Source: PALSA-612 sp963776375 (GTDB lineage: Bacteria > Actinomycetota > Thermoleophilia > Gaiellales > Gaiellaceae). Taken from it: DNA of 64,000 nucleotides. The notes under the pieces were generated by a model. It was given only the letters and a program-made list of their open reading frames with translations, was not told the origin of the DNA and made no database searches. The stretch's first letter is position 1. Each line of letters opens with the position of its first letter. The DNA lies in the NCBI GenBank assembly GCA_963776375.1, contig CAVZMF010000002.1:682001-746000 (forward strand), given 5' to 3'. The translations under genes and the position numbers were made by a program. Shown piece by piece: positions 17,023-24,895 of this stretch.

Positions 17023-18183
17023 TCACGCCTGGACGCGCTCGAAGAGCGTGTCGTAGCGAAGCAGCCTTCCGTCCTCGAAGAACTCGGCCCAGTCGCCCTT
17101 CTCGTCGCCCTCCCGCACCACGAACCGGGCCGGCGAGACGGGGCGAAGGTGCGCCGAGCCGTCGCCGCCGACGGGCGTCAGGTCGATCCCGCCGTCACGC
17201 GGGCTGACGTGAATCGTGGTGCCGAGGGGCTCCCGGTACGTCCCGGAGACCGTCGCCAGGTCGGCCTCTGTCACCTCCACCTCCGGCGGCAGCGGCAGCC
17301 CGAGCCCGACTGACCGGAGCAGCCGGTTGACGAGGAAATGCCCCTGGTCCGAGTTCGTGAGCAGCACGAACGCCGTGCCCTCCCCGGGCACGACGAGAAG
17401 CTGGGCGCGTGCGCACGAGACGGCGCCGCCGTGCTCGAGGGTCAGCCGGCCGCGACCGCGCACGATGCCGAGCCCGAGCCCGTAGTCGCCGTCGGGCCCG
17501 ACCTCGACCTGCGGCGTCTGCATCTCGCGCAGGGACTCCGAGTCGCGCAGATGCCGCGCGAACCGGCGCACATCGGAGGCGCAGGAATAGAGGCCGCCGG
17601 AGGGACGGCGCGCCCGCGGATACGGCATGTCGTTCGGCACCGACGGCTCGATCGGTGAAAAGCCCGTGCGCTCCATTCCCAGCGGCTCGAACACGAGCAC
17701 GCGCAGCGCGTCCTCGAACGGCATCTCTGCGGCCCGCTCGATCAGCGCGCCGGTCAGCCAGTAGCCGGGATTGGAGTACGCGAAGTACCGGCCCGGCCCG
17801 ACGGGGCCACCAACCGCCTCGTCCGCGGACAGCCGCTGAAGCGCGTCGTCGCCCTCACCGTACTCGGCGAGCGGCCGCGACCAGTCGTGGGCGAGGCCGG
17901 CCTGGTGCGACAGCAGCTGCCGGAGCGTGATGCCGTCCCACGGAAGCCGGAGACCGTCGAGCGGCTGGTCGAGCGCGAGGAGGCCCTCCTCGACGAGCCC
18001 CAACGCGGCCGCCGCGACGATGGGCTTCGTGATCGACGCGATCCGAAAGGTCGTCTCGATCGGGACGCCCCAGGCACGCTCGTGCCCGCCGCCGCCGTGG
18101 TCGACGGCGATGGCCAGCGCAGTCACTCCGAAGCGCTCGAGATCGCCTTGCTCCACCGCATCGAAGATCGCCGCCGGGTCCAC
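17023..18183 (-). CDS. Serine hydrolase, beta-lactamase/DD-peptidase fold (class C-like)
   Basis: 386 residues. Ser-Ile-Thr-Lys (SxxK, about residue 50), Tyr-Ser-Asn (about 139) and Glu-His-Gly-Gly-Ala (about 256) correspond to the three active-site motifs of the family. No signal peptide, so it is probably a cytoplasmic esterase/peptidase rather than a secreted beta-lactamase. A C-terminal lipocalin-like beta-rich segment (about 305-386) is typical of the class C-related esterases. The GTG start follows TAGGGT at 6 nt. Confidence 0.88.
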   Translation of the reverse strand: MDPAAIFDAVEQGDLERFGVTALAIAVDHGGGGHERAWGVPIETTFRIASITKPIVAAAALGLVEEGLLALDQPLDGLRLPWDGITLRQLLSHQAGLAHDWSRPLAEYGEGDDALQRLSADEAVGGPVGPGRYFAYSNPGYWLTGALIERAAEMPFEDALRVLVFEPLGMERTGFSPIEPSVPNDMPYPRARRPSGGLYSCASDVRRFARHLRDSESLREMQTPQVEVGPDGDYGLGLGIVRGRGRLTLEHGGAVSCARAQLLVVPGEGTAFVLLTNSDQGHFLVNRLLRSVGLGLPLPPEVEVTEADLATVSGTYREPLGTTIHVSPRDGGIDLTPVGGDGSAHLRPVSPARFVVREGDEKGDWAEFFEDGRLLRYDTLFERVQA

Positions 18184-18189
18184 CGGCGT

Positions 18190-18195
18190 ACCCTA
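18190..18195 (-). promoter_or_regulatory. -10 box (TAGGGT) for the serine hydrolase
   Basis: TAGGGT on the minus strand, 6 nt before the GTG at 18183. Confidence 0.5.
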
Positions 18196-18298
18196 CTCAG
18201 CCGGTCCGATCCAGTCGCAGCCAGGCCGCGCCCCGCTGCGCCGCACTGCAGCGGGATTCTCGCCCGTTTGTAAGGCCGGTCAGGTACCCTGTTCCGAG

Positions 18299-18350
18299 AC
18301 CGCAGCCTCGGCCGCACGCGTGGCTTCCTACGCGACGTGCTGGGACTGCG
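18299..18350 (+). promoter_or_regulatory. Candidate rpsO leader structure
   Basis: Nested complementary segments upstream of rpsO: CCGCAG (18299-18304) with CTGCGG (18345-18350), and CGCGT (18316-18320) with ACGCG (18329-18333). A TACCCT (18284-18289) just upstream could be the -10. S15 represses its own mRNA in several bacteria through leader structures that differ between lineages; whether this is one is inference. Confidence 0.35.
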
Positions 18351-18372
18351 GAGACGTCTACATGGAGGTTGC

Positions 18373-18642
18373 ATGACTCTCACCAAGGAAGCGAAGCAGG
18401 AGATCTTCGAGAAGCACGGGCACCACGGCACCGACACCGGCTCGACCGAGGTGCAGGTGGCGCTGCTGACGACGCGCATCAACGAGCTCACCGAGCACAT
18501 GCGCACGCACCCGAAGGACCACCATTCGCGGCGCGGCCTGCTCAAGCTCGTCGGTCGCCGGCGCCGGCTGCTCGGCTATCTCCAGCGCACGAACGTCGAG
18601 GGCTATCGCGCTCTGATCAAGGAGCTCGGCCTCCGGCGCTAG
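18373..18642 (+). CDS. rpsO: 30S ribosomal protein S15
   Basis: 89 residues, exactly the family length. Primary 16S rRNA binder that organises the central domain of the 30S subunit. Visible: Thr-Gly-Ser-Thr-Glu-Val-Gln-Val-Ala near residue 22, His-Met-Arg-Thr-His-Pro-Lys-Asp-His-His-Ser-Arg-Arg-Gly-Leu near 38. ATG at 18373 with GGAGG 9-10 nt upstream. pnp follows, as in many bacteria. Confidence 0.98.
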   Translation: MTLTKEAKQEIFEKHGHHGTDTGSTEVQVALLTTRINELTEHMRTHPKDHHSRRGLLKLVGRRRRLLGYLQRTNVEGYRALIKELGLRR

Positions 18643-18652
18643 AACACGAAAC

Positions 18653-18746
18653 GGGGAGTGGAAGTTTGAGCGAGTCCCGGGCCCTGCCAGCCGACCAGGG
18701 GGCGAGACTGACTCAAACCTCCACTCTCCTCGAAGAAGAGTGGAGG
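18653..18746 (+). promoter_or_regulatory. pnp leader with two competing stems over the Shine-Dalgarno
   Basis: Segment A (18653-18670) pairs with segment B (18712-18729): an 18-bp stem with one mismatch and one G-U, with further short pairing inside. B's CCACTCT (18721-18727) can instead pair with AGAGTGG (18737-18743), which overlaps the pnp Shine-Dalgarno GGAGG (18742-18746). A and the Shine-Dalgarno region share the repeat GAGTGGA. The two folds are mutually exclusive: A-B leaves the ribosome site open and B-C closes it. Confidence 0.7.
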
Positions 18747-18751
18747 ACAAC

Positions 18752-21220
18752 ATGAGTATTGCCACCGAGCAGCCAACGTCGGTCTCGGTGACCGTCGGGG
18801 ACGAGGAGATCGTCTTCGAGACCGGCAAGCTGGCCAAGCAGGCCGACGGCGCCGTGCTCGTCCGCGAGGGCGAGACGATGGTGCTGGCGACTGCGCAGGG
18901 ACGGACGGAGGCGCGCGAGGGCGCGGACTTCTTCCCCCTCACCGTCGACGTCGAGGAGCGCATGTACGCCGCCGGGAAGATCCCCGGCGGTTTCTTCAAG
19001 CGCGAGGGACGGCCGACGGAGCGCGCGATCCTGACCGCGCGCATGATCGATCGCCCGATCCGGCCGCTCTGGCCGAAGGGCTACCGCAACGAGGTGCAGG
19101 TGATCTGCACGACGCTGTCCGCCGACCTCGTCACGCCGCACGACATCCTCTGCATCAACGGCGCATCCGCGGCGCTGATGCTCTCGCCGCTGCCGTTCCT
19201 CGGCCCGGTCGGCGCCGTTCGGATCGCGATGATCGACGGCGAGCCGGTCGTGAACCCGACGCTGCCGCAGGCCCAGGACTCGACGCTCGACCTGATCGTC
19301 GTCGGCACGAAGGACGGCCTGACGATGGTCGAGGCCGGCGCCGACGAGGTGCCCGAGGAGACGCTCCTGCGGGCGCTCGAGATCGCGCACGAGAAGATCA
19401 TCCTGCTCTGCGAGGCGCAGGAGGAGCTCCGCGAGCGAGCGGGCAAGCCGAAGTGGCTCGACCAGGAGCTGACCGCCGAGCTCAAGGAGCGCTACAGCGA
19501 CCGGATCTTCGAGCACATCCAGCTGTACGGCCTGCGCGAGGCGGCCACGGTCGTCGAGGCGCTCGAGGCCGAGCTCAGTCCCGAAATCTCGATGGACTCG
19601 ACCGAGGAGGACATCCTCCGCCGGATTCAGGTCCGCGCGAGCCTCGCCGCCGTCCTGGAGACGGTGCGCATGGACGCCGTCGAGAGCCCGGTGCGGCAGC
19701 AGTTCGAGGCCGACCTGCGTGCGCTCACCGAGGCAGAGCAGGACTCGAAGGAGCTCAAGTCGGCCAAGCGCGGCCTGCTCTTCGACCGCGTCGTCGAGAC
19801 GGCCGAACTGCCCTTCCCGGCCGGATCGCCGGTGGGCGAGGGCGAGACGCCCGTCAAGGACACGATGACGAAGCAGTTCCTGAAGCGGGCCGCGGACGCC
19901 GTCTACAAGGACCTCGTCCGCAAGAAGATCGCGGTCGAGAAGCGGCGCCCGGACGGCCGCGGCGCAGAGGACATCCGCCCGATCGCCTGCGAGGTCGGCG
20001 TCTCGCCGCGCACGCACGGCTCGGCGCTGTTCACGCGCGGCCAGACGCAGATCATGTCCCTGCTCACGCTGGGAACGGCCAAGGAGGGCCAGCGCATCGA
20101 CGACCTCTCCCTCGAGGAGGAGCGCCGGTACATGCACCACTACAACTTCCCGCCCTACTCGGTCGGGGAGACCGGCTTCATGCGCGGCCCGAAGCGCCGC
20201 GACATAGGCCACGGCGCGCTCGCGCAGCGCGCGCTCGAGCCCGTGATCCCGACGGCGGAGGACTTCCCGTACACGATCCGGATCGTCTCCGAGACGCTGG
20301 AGTCGAACGGCTCGTCGTCGATGGGCTCCGTCTGCGGCTCGACGCTCGCGCTGATGGACGCCGGCGTGCCGATCCGCAGGCCGGTCGGCGGCATCGCGAT
20401 GGGCCTCGTCAAGGAGGGCGACGACTACGTCATCCTCACCGACATCCAGGGGGCGGAGGACCACCTCGGCGACATGGACTTCAAGGTCGCCGGCTCGCGC
20501 GAGGGCATCACCGCCCTGCAGATGGACATCAAGATCACCGGCGTCACGCAGGAGATCATGCGCTCGGCGCTCGACCAGGCCCGGCGCGCGCGCGAGTTCA
20601 TCCTCGACAGGATGGCCGAGGCGCTCCCCGAGACGCGGTCGCAGCTCCGCGAACATGCCCCGCGGATCTCGACGATCAAGATCAACCCCGAGTACATCGG
20701 CATGGTCATCGGCAAGGGCGGCGAGACGATCCGCGGGCTCGAGGCCGACCACGACGTGCAGATCGACATCGAGGAGGACGGGACGATCCTCGTCTACGCG
20801 ACCGAGGGCACGAATGCCGCGGCCGCGATCGAGGCCATCAACGGGCTGACGAAGGATCCGGAGGTGGGGGACACCTACACCGGCAAGGTCGTCAAGACGA
20901 CGCAGTTCGGAGCCTTCGTGGAGCTCAAGAAGGGCACCGACGGGCTGCTGCACGTCTCCAACGTCGGCCCGGGCCGCGTCGGTCACATCGAGGACGTGAT
21001 CACGCGCGGCGACGTGCTCGACGTGATCGTCCAGGAGGTCGACAAGGAGCGCGGGCGCATCGGCCTCAAGCTCGTGGCCAAGCACGAGAACGGATCGCTC
21101 GTCCAGCCCGAGGAGCTGATCGAGCGGGCGAAGAACGCCCCGCCCCGCGAGGAGCGAGACGAGCGCCCGCGCGGCGGCGACCGCGGCCGCGGCGGACGCG
21201 GCGGCCGACGGCGTGACTAG
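18752..21220 (+). CDS. pnp: Polyribonucleotide nucleotidyltransferase (PNPase)
   Basis: Phosphorolytic 3'-5' exoribonuclease and core of RNA degradation. 822 residues from the ATG at 18752, chosen because GGAGG lies 5 nt upstream. Two RNase PH domains (about 15-230 and 390-610) around an alpha-helical linker; Phe-Phe-Lys-Arg-Glu-Gly-Arg near residue 84, Ser-Asn-Gly-Ser-Ser-Ser near 520, Asp-Met-Asp-Phe-Lys-Val near 573. Then KH (Ile-Gly-Lys-Gly-Gly-Glu-Thr-Ile-Arg) and S1 domains, and an Arg/Gly-rich tail that may bind RNA. No frame defects. Confidence 0.98.
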   Translation: MSIATEQPTSVSVTVGDEEIVFETGKLAKQADGAVLVREGETMVLATAQGRTEAREGADFFPLTVDVEERMYAAGKIPGGFFKREGRPTERAILTARMIDRPIRPLWPKGYRNEVQVICTTLSADLVTPHDILCINGASAALMLSPLPFLGPVGAVRIAMIDGEPVVNPTLPQAQDSTLDLIVVGTKDGLTMVEAGADEVPEETLLRALEIAHEKIILLCEAQEELRERAGKPKWLDQELTAELKERYSDRIFEHIQLYGLREAATVVEALEAELSPEISMDSTEEDILRRIQVRASLAAVLETVRMDAVESPVRQQFEADLRALTEAEQDSKELKSAKRGLLFDRVVETAELPFPAGSPVGEGETPVKDTMTKQFLKRAADAVYKDLVRKKIAVEKRRPDGRGAEDIRPIACEVGVSPRTHGSALFTRGQTQIMSLLTLGTAKEGQRIDDLSLEEERRYMHHYNFPPYSVGETGFMRGPKRRDIGHGALAQRALEPVIPTAEDFPYTIRIVSETLESNGSSSMGSVCGSTLALMDAGVPIRRPVGGIAMGLVKEGDDYVILTDIQGAEDHLGDMDFKVAGSREGITALQMDIKITGVTQEIMRSALDQARRAREFILDRMAEALPETRSQLREHAPRISTIKINPEYIGMVIGKGGETIRGLEADHDVQIDIEEDGTILVYATEGTNAAAAIEAINGLTKDPEVGDTYTGKVVKTTQFGAFVELKKGTDGLLHVSNVGPGRVGHIEDVITRGDVLDVIVQEVDKERGRIGLKLVAKHENGSLVQPEELIERAKNAPPREERDERPRGGDRGRGGRGGRRRD

Positions 21221-21247
21221 GCGGCGCTGAGAGGCGAGACGGAACGA

Positions 21248-21278
21248 CGAGACGGGGCGCTAGCAGCGCCCCGTCTCG
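21248..21278 (+). terminator. Terminator after pnp
   Basis: Perfect 14-bp GC-rich stem (21248-21261 with 21265-21278), 3-nt loop, followed by TTTC. It starts 28 nt after the pnp stop. Confidence 0.8.
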
Positions 21279-21313
21279 TTTCGGTCTCGACGGGGACGCT
21301 GCTCGTCACACCC

Positions 21314-21742
21314 GTGCGCGCCGCCCTCGGCGGCGCGATCCTCGGCGGGGCGGTTGCCGAGGGGCTCCCGCGTGCCGGCGTGCTGCTCGCCGTCGGCGTC
21401 GGGGCCGTGCTGATGGTCTTCGGCGGAGCGTCCACCCGGCGGATCCGCGAATTCGACGACTTCCCGGTGCCGCCCGAGTCGGCGACGTTCGGCCCCTGGT
21501 GGGAGGCGGCGGCCCGGGCCGCGCTCCCGAGCACGGTCGGGCTCACCGTCCTCGGCGCCGTCGCACTTGGGTTCTCGCGCGGACTCGCGGGCGTGTGCGG
21601 CGGGCTACTCGTCGCCATGGCCATCCTCGGCCTCGCCTCCGGGATCCTGCTCCTCGTCGAGGAGCGCCGCGAAGCGCGGCGGCTGTACGTCGACCGAGGC
21701 ATCCTCCAGCCGCGCCGCTACGTCAGCCGCCAGGCGGCTTGA
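21314..21742 (+). CDS. Small membrane protein
   Basis: 142 residues from a GTG at 21314. Three to four hydrophobic segments (about 4-35, 68-92, 92-112) with short loops and a basic C-terminal tail. No family recognised. No clear ribosome-binding site, so the start is uncertain. Its last 20 nt overlap the remnant of a cytochrome c gene on the other strand. Confidence 0.6.
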   Translation: MRAALGGAILGGAVAEGLPRAGVLLAVGVGAVLMVFGGASTRRIREFDDFPVPPESATFGPWWEAAARAALPSTVGLTVLGAVALGFSRGLAGVCGGLLVAMAILGLASGILLLVEERREARRLYVDRGILQPRRYVSRQAA

Positions 21743-21821
21743 TCAGCGTTGCGACGTAGGCGAGGACGTCCTTCTCCTCGCCGCCCTTGACGATGCCGGC
21801 CGGCATCGTGCCGCCGCCGTT
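21723..21821 (-). pseudogene. C-terminal remnant of a duplicated cytochrome c gene
   Basis: Encodes only the last ~32 residues of a class I cytochrome c (Gly-Gly-Gly-Thr-Met-Pro-Ala-Gly-Ile with the axial Met, then Asp-Val-Leu-Ala-Tyr-Val-Ala), almost identical to the end of the complete gene just downstream. The haem-binding Cys-x-x-Cys-His half is missing; upstream sequence is unrelated and contains a small inverted repeat (CGGGGAAA...TTTCCCCCG). A small open frame continues to 21962 but shows no cytochrome features. Confidence 0.7.
21751..21821. repeat. Direct repeat copy 1 (cytochrome c gene end)
   Basis: 71 nt identical at 70 positions to 21994-22064, offset 243 bp. The only difference lies in CTTCTCC versus CTTCTCG. 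The duplicated part is coding sequence for the Met-ligand end of cytochrome c. Confidence 0.9.
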
Positions 21822-21965
21822 CAGCACGGGGAAACGACCGGTTTCCCCCGTGTGCCCCCTTCCCCGCCGCAGCGCGTGGCTATTGCTGGTGCGCCTCCGG
21901 CCGAGTGAATCGGCCTGCGGCGACAGCGCGCGAGCCTCCAAGAACGCTGCCCTGGGAACCAACCG

Positions 21966-22325
21966 TCAGCGCTTCGGCTGAGCGATGATGGTCGCGACGT
22001 AGGCGAGGACGTCCTTCTCGTCGCCGCCCTTGACGATGCCGGCCGGCATCGTGCCGCCGCCGTTGTCGATCTGCGCCTTCACGGCGGCGATCGAGATCGG
22101 CAGGCCCTGCAGCCTGGGGCCGACCCCGCCGGTGCCGTTCATGCCGTGGCAGCCCGCGCAGCTCGACTGGAAGACCGTCTGCCCGCGGTACTGGTCGCCG
22201 AGCGCCACGGAGCCTGCCGCGGCCTTGGGGATGCCGGGCCGCGCCGGGTGCCACTTCGCGAGGGCGTAGGTCACGCCCGCGACCCCGAACAGGAGGACGA
22301 CGGGGACGACGACCAGCCTGGACAC
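21966..22325 (-). CDS. Membrane-anchored c-type cytochrome
   Basis: 119 residues from a GTG at 22325. An N-terminal hydrophobic helix (about 4-19) anchors or exports it. The haem motif Cys-Ala-Gly-Cys-His is near residue 55, and the axial Met lies in Gly-Gly-Gly-Thr-Met-Pro-Ala near residue 92. Small electron carrier on the outer face of the membrane. Divergent from the DUF6529-like gene, so the two may share a redox function. Confidence 0.85.
   Translation of the reverse strand: MSRLVVVPVVLLFGVAGVTYALAKWHPARPGIPKAAAGSVALGDQYRGQTVFQSSCAGCHGMNGTGGVGPRLQGLPISIAAVKAQIDNGGGTMPAGIVKGGDEKDVLAYVATIIAQPKR
21994..22064. repeat. Direct repeat copy 2 (inside the intact cytochrome c gene)
   Basis: Partner of 21751-21821. 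Because this copy lies in an intact gene, it is the likely source. Confidence 0.9.
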
Positions 22326-22359
22326 GTCGCGATCGTATCGAGTAGTTTCGTGGCGCTCA

Positions 22360-22837
22360 ATGCACCTGCTGGCGAGCGCCAACTCGACCTACACCGACAT
22401 CGTCACGTCGGTGTTCTCGTCGACGATCGCCGCCAAGGCCTGGTTCGCGACGGCGGCCTTCACGCTCGCGCTCGTCCAGGTCTCGACCGGGGCGCGCATC
22501 TTCGGGAAGCTCCAGCACGTCATCCCGCTGTCGCCCGGGTCGGTGGCGCCGATCCACCGCTGGTCGGGGCGACTCGCGGTCCTGTGCACGCTCCCCGTCG
22601 CCTTCCACTGCATCTTCATCCTCGGCTTCAGCACCTACAACACGCGGGTGCTCGTGCACTCGATCGTGGGCTCGTTCGTCTACGGCGTGCTCGTCGTCAA
22701 GCTGCTGATGGTGCACAGCCGCAAGTACCCGGGCTGGGCGCTGCCTGTCGCCGGCGGGACGATGTTCGCCGTGCTCGTGACGCCTCTGGGCCACCTCCGC
22801 GGCCTGGTACTTCACGAACGTCCGCTTCGGTTTCTAG
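22360..22837 (+). CDS. DUF6529-like membrane protein (frame-shifted)
   Basis: About 158 residues after repair. Four hydrophobic helices with conserved His (His-Arg-Trp-Ser-Gly-Arg, then Phe-His-Cys and His-Ser) resemble cytochrome b561-like haem-binding membrane proteins. One extra base near 22787 shifts the last 17 codons; without it the tail reads Thr-Leu-Trp-Ala-Thr-Ser-Ala-Ala-Trp-Tyr-Phe-Thr-Asn and stops at 22837 (length 3n+1). Divergent from the cytochrome c gene, suggesting an electron-transfer pair. The family assignment is from memory of the pattern. Confidence 0.7.
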
Positions 22838-23453
22838 GCTGCGCGCGGACGTACCTGAGGAAGCCGGAGTTGCAGAGGAGCGGAGGACACGTGATCAGGA
22901 CTTTGGCACCCGGAGAAGGCTTGGCCACGGCCACGAGCGGGTCGTAGGCGTTGCGGCGGACGATCTCGCTCGGAACCTGCATCACGCCGGCGGCGATGAA
23001 GCCGCCATCGGAGCGAGCGACTTCGACGGACGGCATCGCCGCGCGCTCGAGCGCACCGACGAGCCCCGGGCCGAGGATCCTCGCCACCGCGGCGAGCCGC
23101 TGCTCGCACGACCCGTGGGCGCCCACCTCGTCCGTCGCCGCGCGGACCGTCGCCATCCCCATCCACGGTTCGACCAGTCCGCAGGCCCGGGCGAAGTCGC
23201 CGGCGGAGAGCGCGTCGTCGAACTCGGCGATCACGCTCCGAACATCGGCCTGCGTGGTCGCGGAGCTGTCCGAGACCTCGGTCAGCGCGGAGCCGCCTCC
23301 GTGGTTCGCCGCTGTCGCCAGGGCCAGGACCGCCGCCAGGGCGGCCATCTGCGCGAGGGCCGCGCGCCGGCGGCGCTGGCGGTCGCGCGCCTCCTGGATC
23401 AGCGGCCACAAGACCGCTGCAGCTCCGCTCGAGACGAAGAGCCGTGAGATCAT
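22812..23453 (-). CDS. Hypothetical membrane-anchored protein
   Basis: 213 residues: basic stretch Arg-Asp-Arg-Gln-Arg-Arg-Arg-Arg, one hydrophobic helix (about 31-46), then an extracytoplasmic Ala-rich domain with three Cys and a conserved-looking Phe-Asp-Asp-Ala-Leu-Ser-Ala-Gly-Asp segment like that of small secreted Cys-containing actinobacterial proteins. Overlaps the convergent gene end by 26 nt. ATG at 23453; the divergent GntR gene starts 10 nt away. Confidence 0.65.
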   Translation of the reverse strand: MISRLFVSSGAAAVLWPLIQEARDRQRRRRAALAQMAALAAVLALATAANHGGGSALTEVSDSSATTQADVRSVIAEFDDALSAGDFARACGLVEPWMGMATVRAATDEVGAHGSCEQRLAAVARILGPGLVGALERAAMPSVEVARSDGGFIAAGVMQVPSEIVRRNAYDPLVAVAKPSPGAKVLITCPPLLCNSGFLRYVRAQPRNRSGRS

Positions 23454-23462
23454 GGTGCTAGT

Positions 23463-23822
23463 ATGGCTAGCTTCATGCGATCGGTCAGAGACGACGCGCC
23501 GGCTGACGGTTTTCTCCACGAGAGAGTAGCGGCCGAGATTCGTCGGGCGATCGCCGACGGCGAGGCGAGCCCCGGCGAGCGGCTGCCGCCGGCACGCGAC
23601 CTGGCCGCGGTCCTGGGCGTGAACCGCAACACGGTCCTGCGCGCCCTGCGGCTGCTGCGGGACGAAGGGCTCCTCGAGTTCCGCCGGGGCCGCGGCATCA
23701 CGGTGGTGGGAACACCGGAGCGAAGCGAGGTGCTGACGGGCGCGCAGGCGCTCGTCCGGCTGGCGCGGAGCCACGGTCTCCGGCGCGACGAGCTGATCGA
23801 CCTGATCGACTCGGTCTCGTAG
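23463..23822 (+). CDS. GntR-family regulator, YtrA-like
   Basis: 119 residues: winged helix (about 14-85) with Leu-Pro-Pro-Ala-Arg-Asp-Leu-Ala-Ala-Val-Leu-Gly-Val-Asn-Arg-Asn-Thr-Val typical of GntR, then only ~30 residues of helix, the short form of the YtrA subfamily that often controls neighbouring ABC transporters. The ABC permease gene starts 10 nt downstream, so co-transcription and control are likely. Confidence 0.85.
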   Translation: MASFMRSVRDDAPADGFLHERVAAEIRRAIADGEASPGERLPPARDLAAVLGVNRNTVLRALRLLRDEGLLEFRRGRGITVVGTPERSEVLTGAQALVRLARSHGLRRDELIDLIDSVS

Positions 23823-23832
23823 GAGGCAGACG

Positions 23833-24895
23833 GTGGAGGGAATCGCTACGACCGAGGTCTCCGCGCGCGCCGCGGCGGCGGAAGGGCCGTGGCGGCTGAC
23901 GCTGCGCCGGGTCCGGCGCGACCGGTGGACGTTCGCCGCCGCATGCCTGTTCGGGGCTATCGTCTTCTGCTCGTTCGCCGGCGGGCCGATCGCGAGCGCG
24001 ATCCTCGGCCACACCTCCACCGACCAGTTCCCCTACGCGGCGGACGAGAACTACAAGCCGGTCGGCCCCTGGACGCGCGTGTCCACCGCCAGCTACATCC
24101 GCTCCGACGACTACGGAGACATCCTGCCCCCGGCCAAGGGGACACCGACGACGCTCTTCGTGCTCGGCGCGGACAGCGTCCTCGGCCGCGACGAGATGCT
24201 CCGCCTGCTCGATGGCGGCCGCACGTCCCTCGAGGTCGCGTTCTTCGCCGTCTTCGTCGCCCTGCTCATCGGCGTTCCGCTCGGCGTGCTGGCGGGCTAC
24301 TTCGGCGGCTTCACCGACACGATCGTCTCGCGGCTGACGGAGACGATCATGGCCTTTCCGCTGATCCTCTTTCTGGTCTTCGCCAGCGTGCGCCTGAGCA
24401 ACACGCTGACGCCGATCGGCTGGGGCTCGATCGTGCCGGACGGAGTCTTCGCCGTCGCGCTCCTGATCGGCCTGTTCACCTGGTTCTACCCGGCCCGGCT
24501 CGTGCGCGCGGAGATGCTCACGCTGCGCAACGCCGAGTTCGTCCAGGCCTCGCGCATGGTCGGCGCCTCGACCTCGCGGATCATCCGCCGGCACCTCCTG
24601 CCGCACCTCGTGCCCGGGCTGCTCGTCTGGGCGGCGATCGCGATCGCGGCCAACATCCTGCTCGAGGTCGGGATCAGCTTCGTCGGCGTCGGCGTCCAGG
24701 CCCCGACCCCGACCTGGGGCTCGATGCTCTCGACCACCTGGGGCACGGTCTTCTCGCCCCGCACCTACGACGCCGTTTCGTACACGCCCTGGCAGACGGT
24801 GTTCCCGACGGTGGCGATCCTGCTCACCGTCGTCGCCCTGAACCAGCTCTCGGAGGGGATCCGTCGGAGCGCTGGAGCCCTGGTCGAGCCGATGA
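23833..24895 (+). CDS. Peptide/nickel-type ABC permease, DppC-like (frame-shifted at the end)
   Basis: Membrane subunit of a dipeptide-type importer. N-terminal cytoplasmic part, six hydrophobic segments, an unusually long periplasmic insert (about 45-110) and the EAA loop region Gln-Ala-Ser-Arg-Met-Val-Gly-Ala-Ser. As given, the frame runs into the next gene and looks like a fusion. Removing one A near 24868 restores a typical DppC ending (Gly-Ile-Arg-Arg-Ala-Leu-Glu-Pro) and a TGA at 24893-24895 that overlaps the next ATG. No binding protein or ATPase gene is adjacent. Confidence 0.85.

Noticed and set aside
21822..21962. Extension of the cytochrome remnant into a 79-residue protein
   Set aside because: The upstream part shows no similarity to cytochrome c, no haem motif and no ribosome site.
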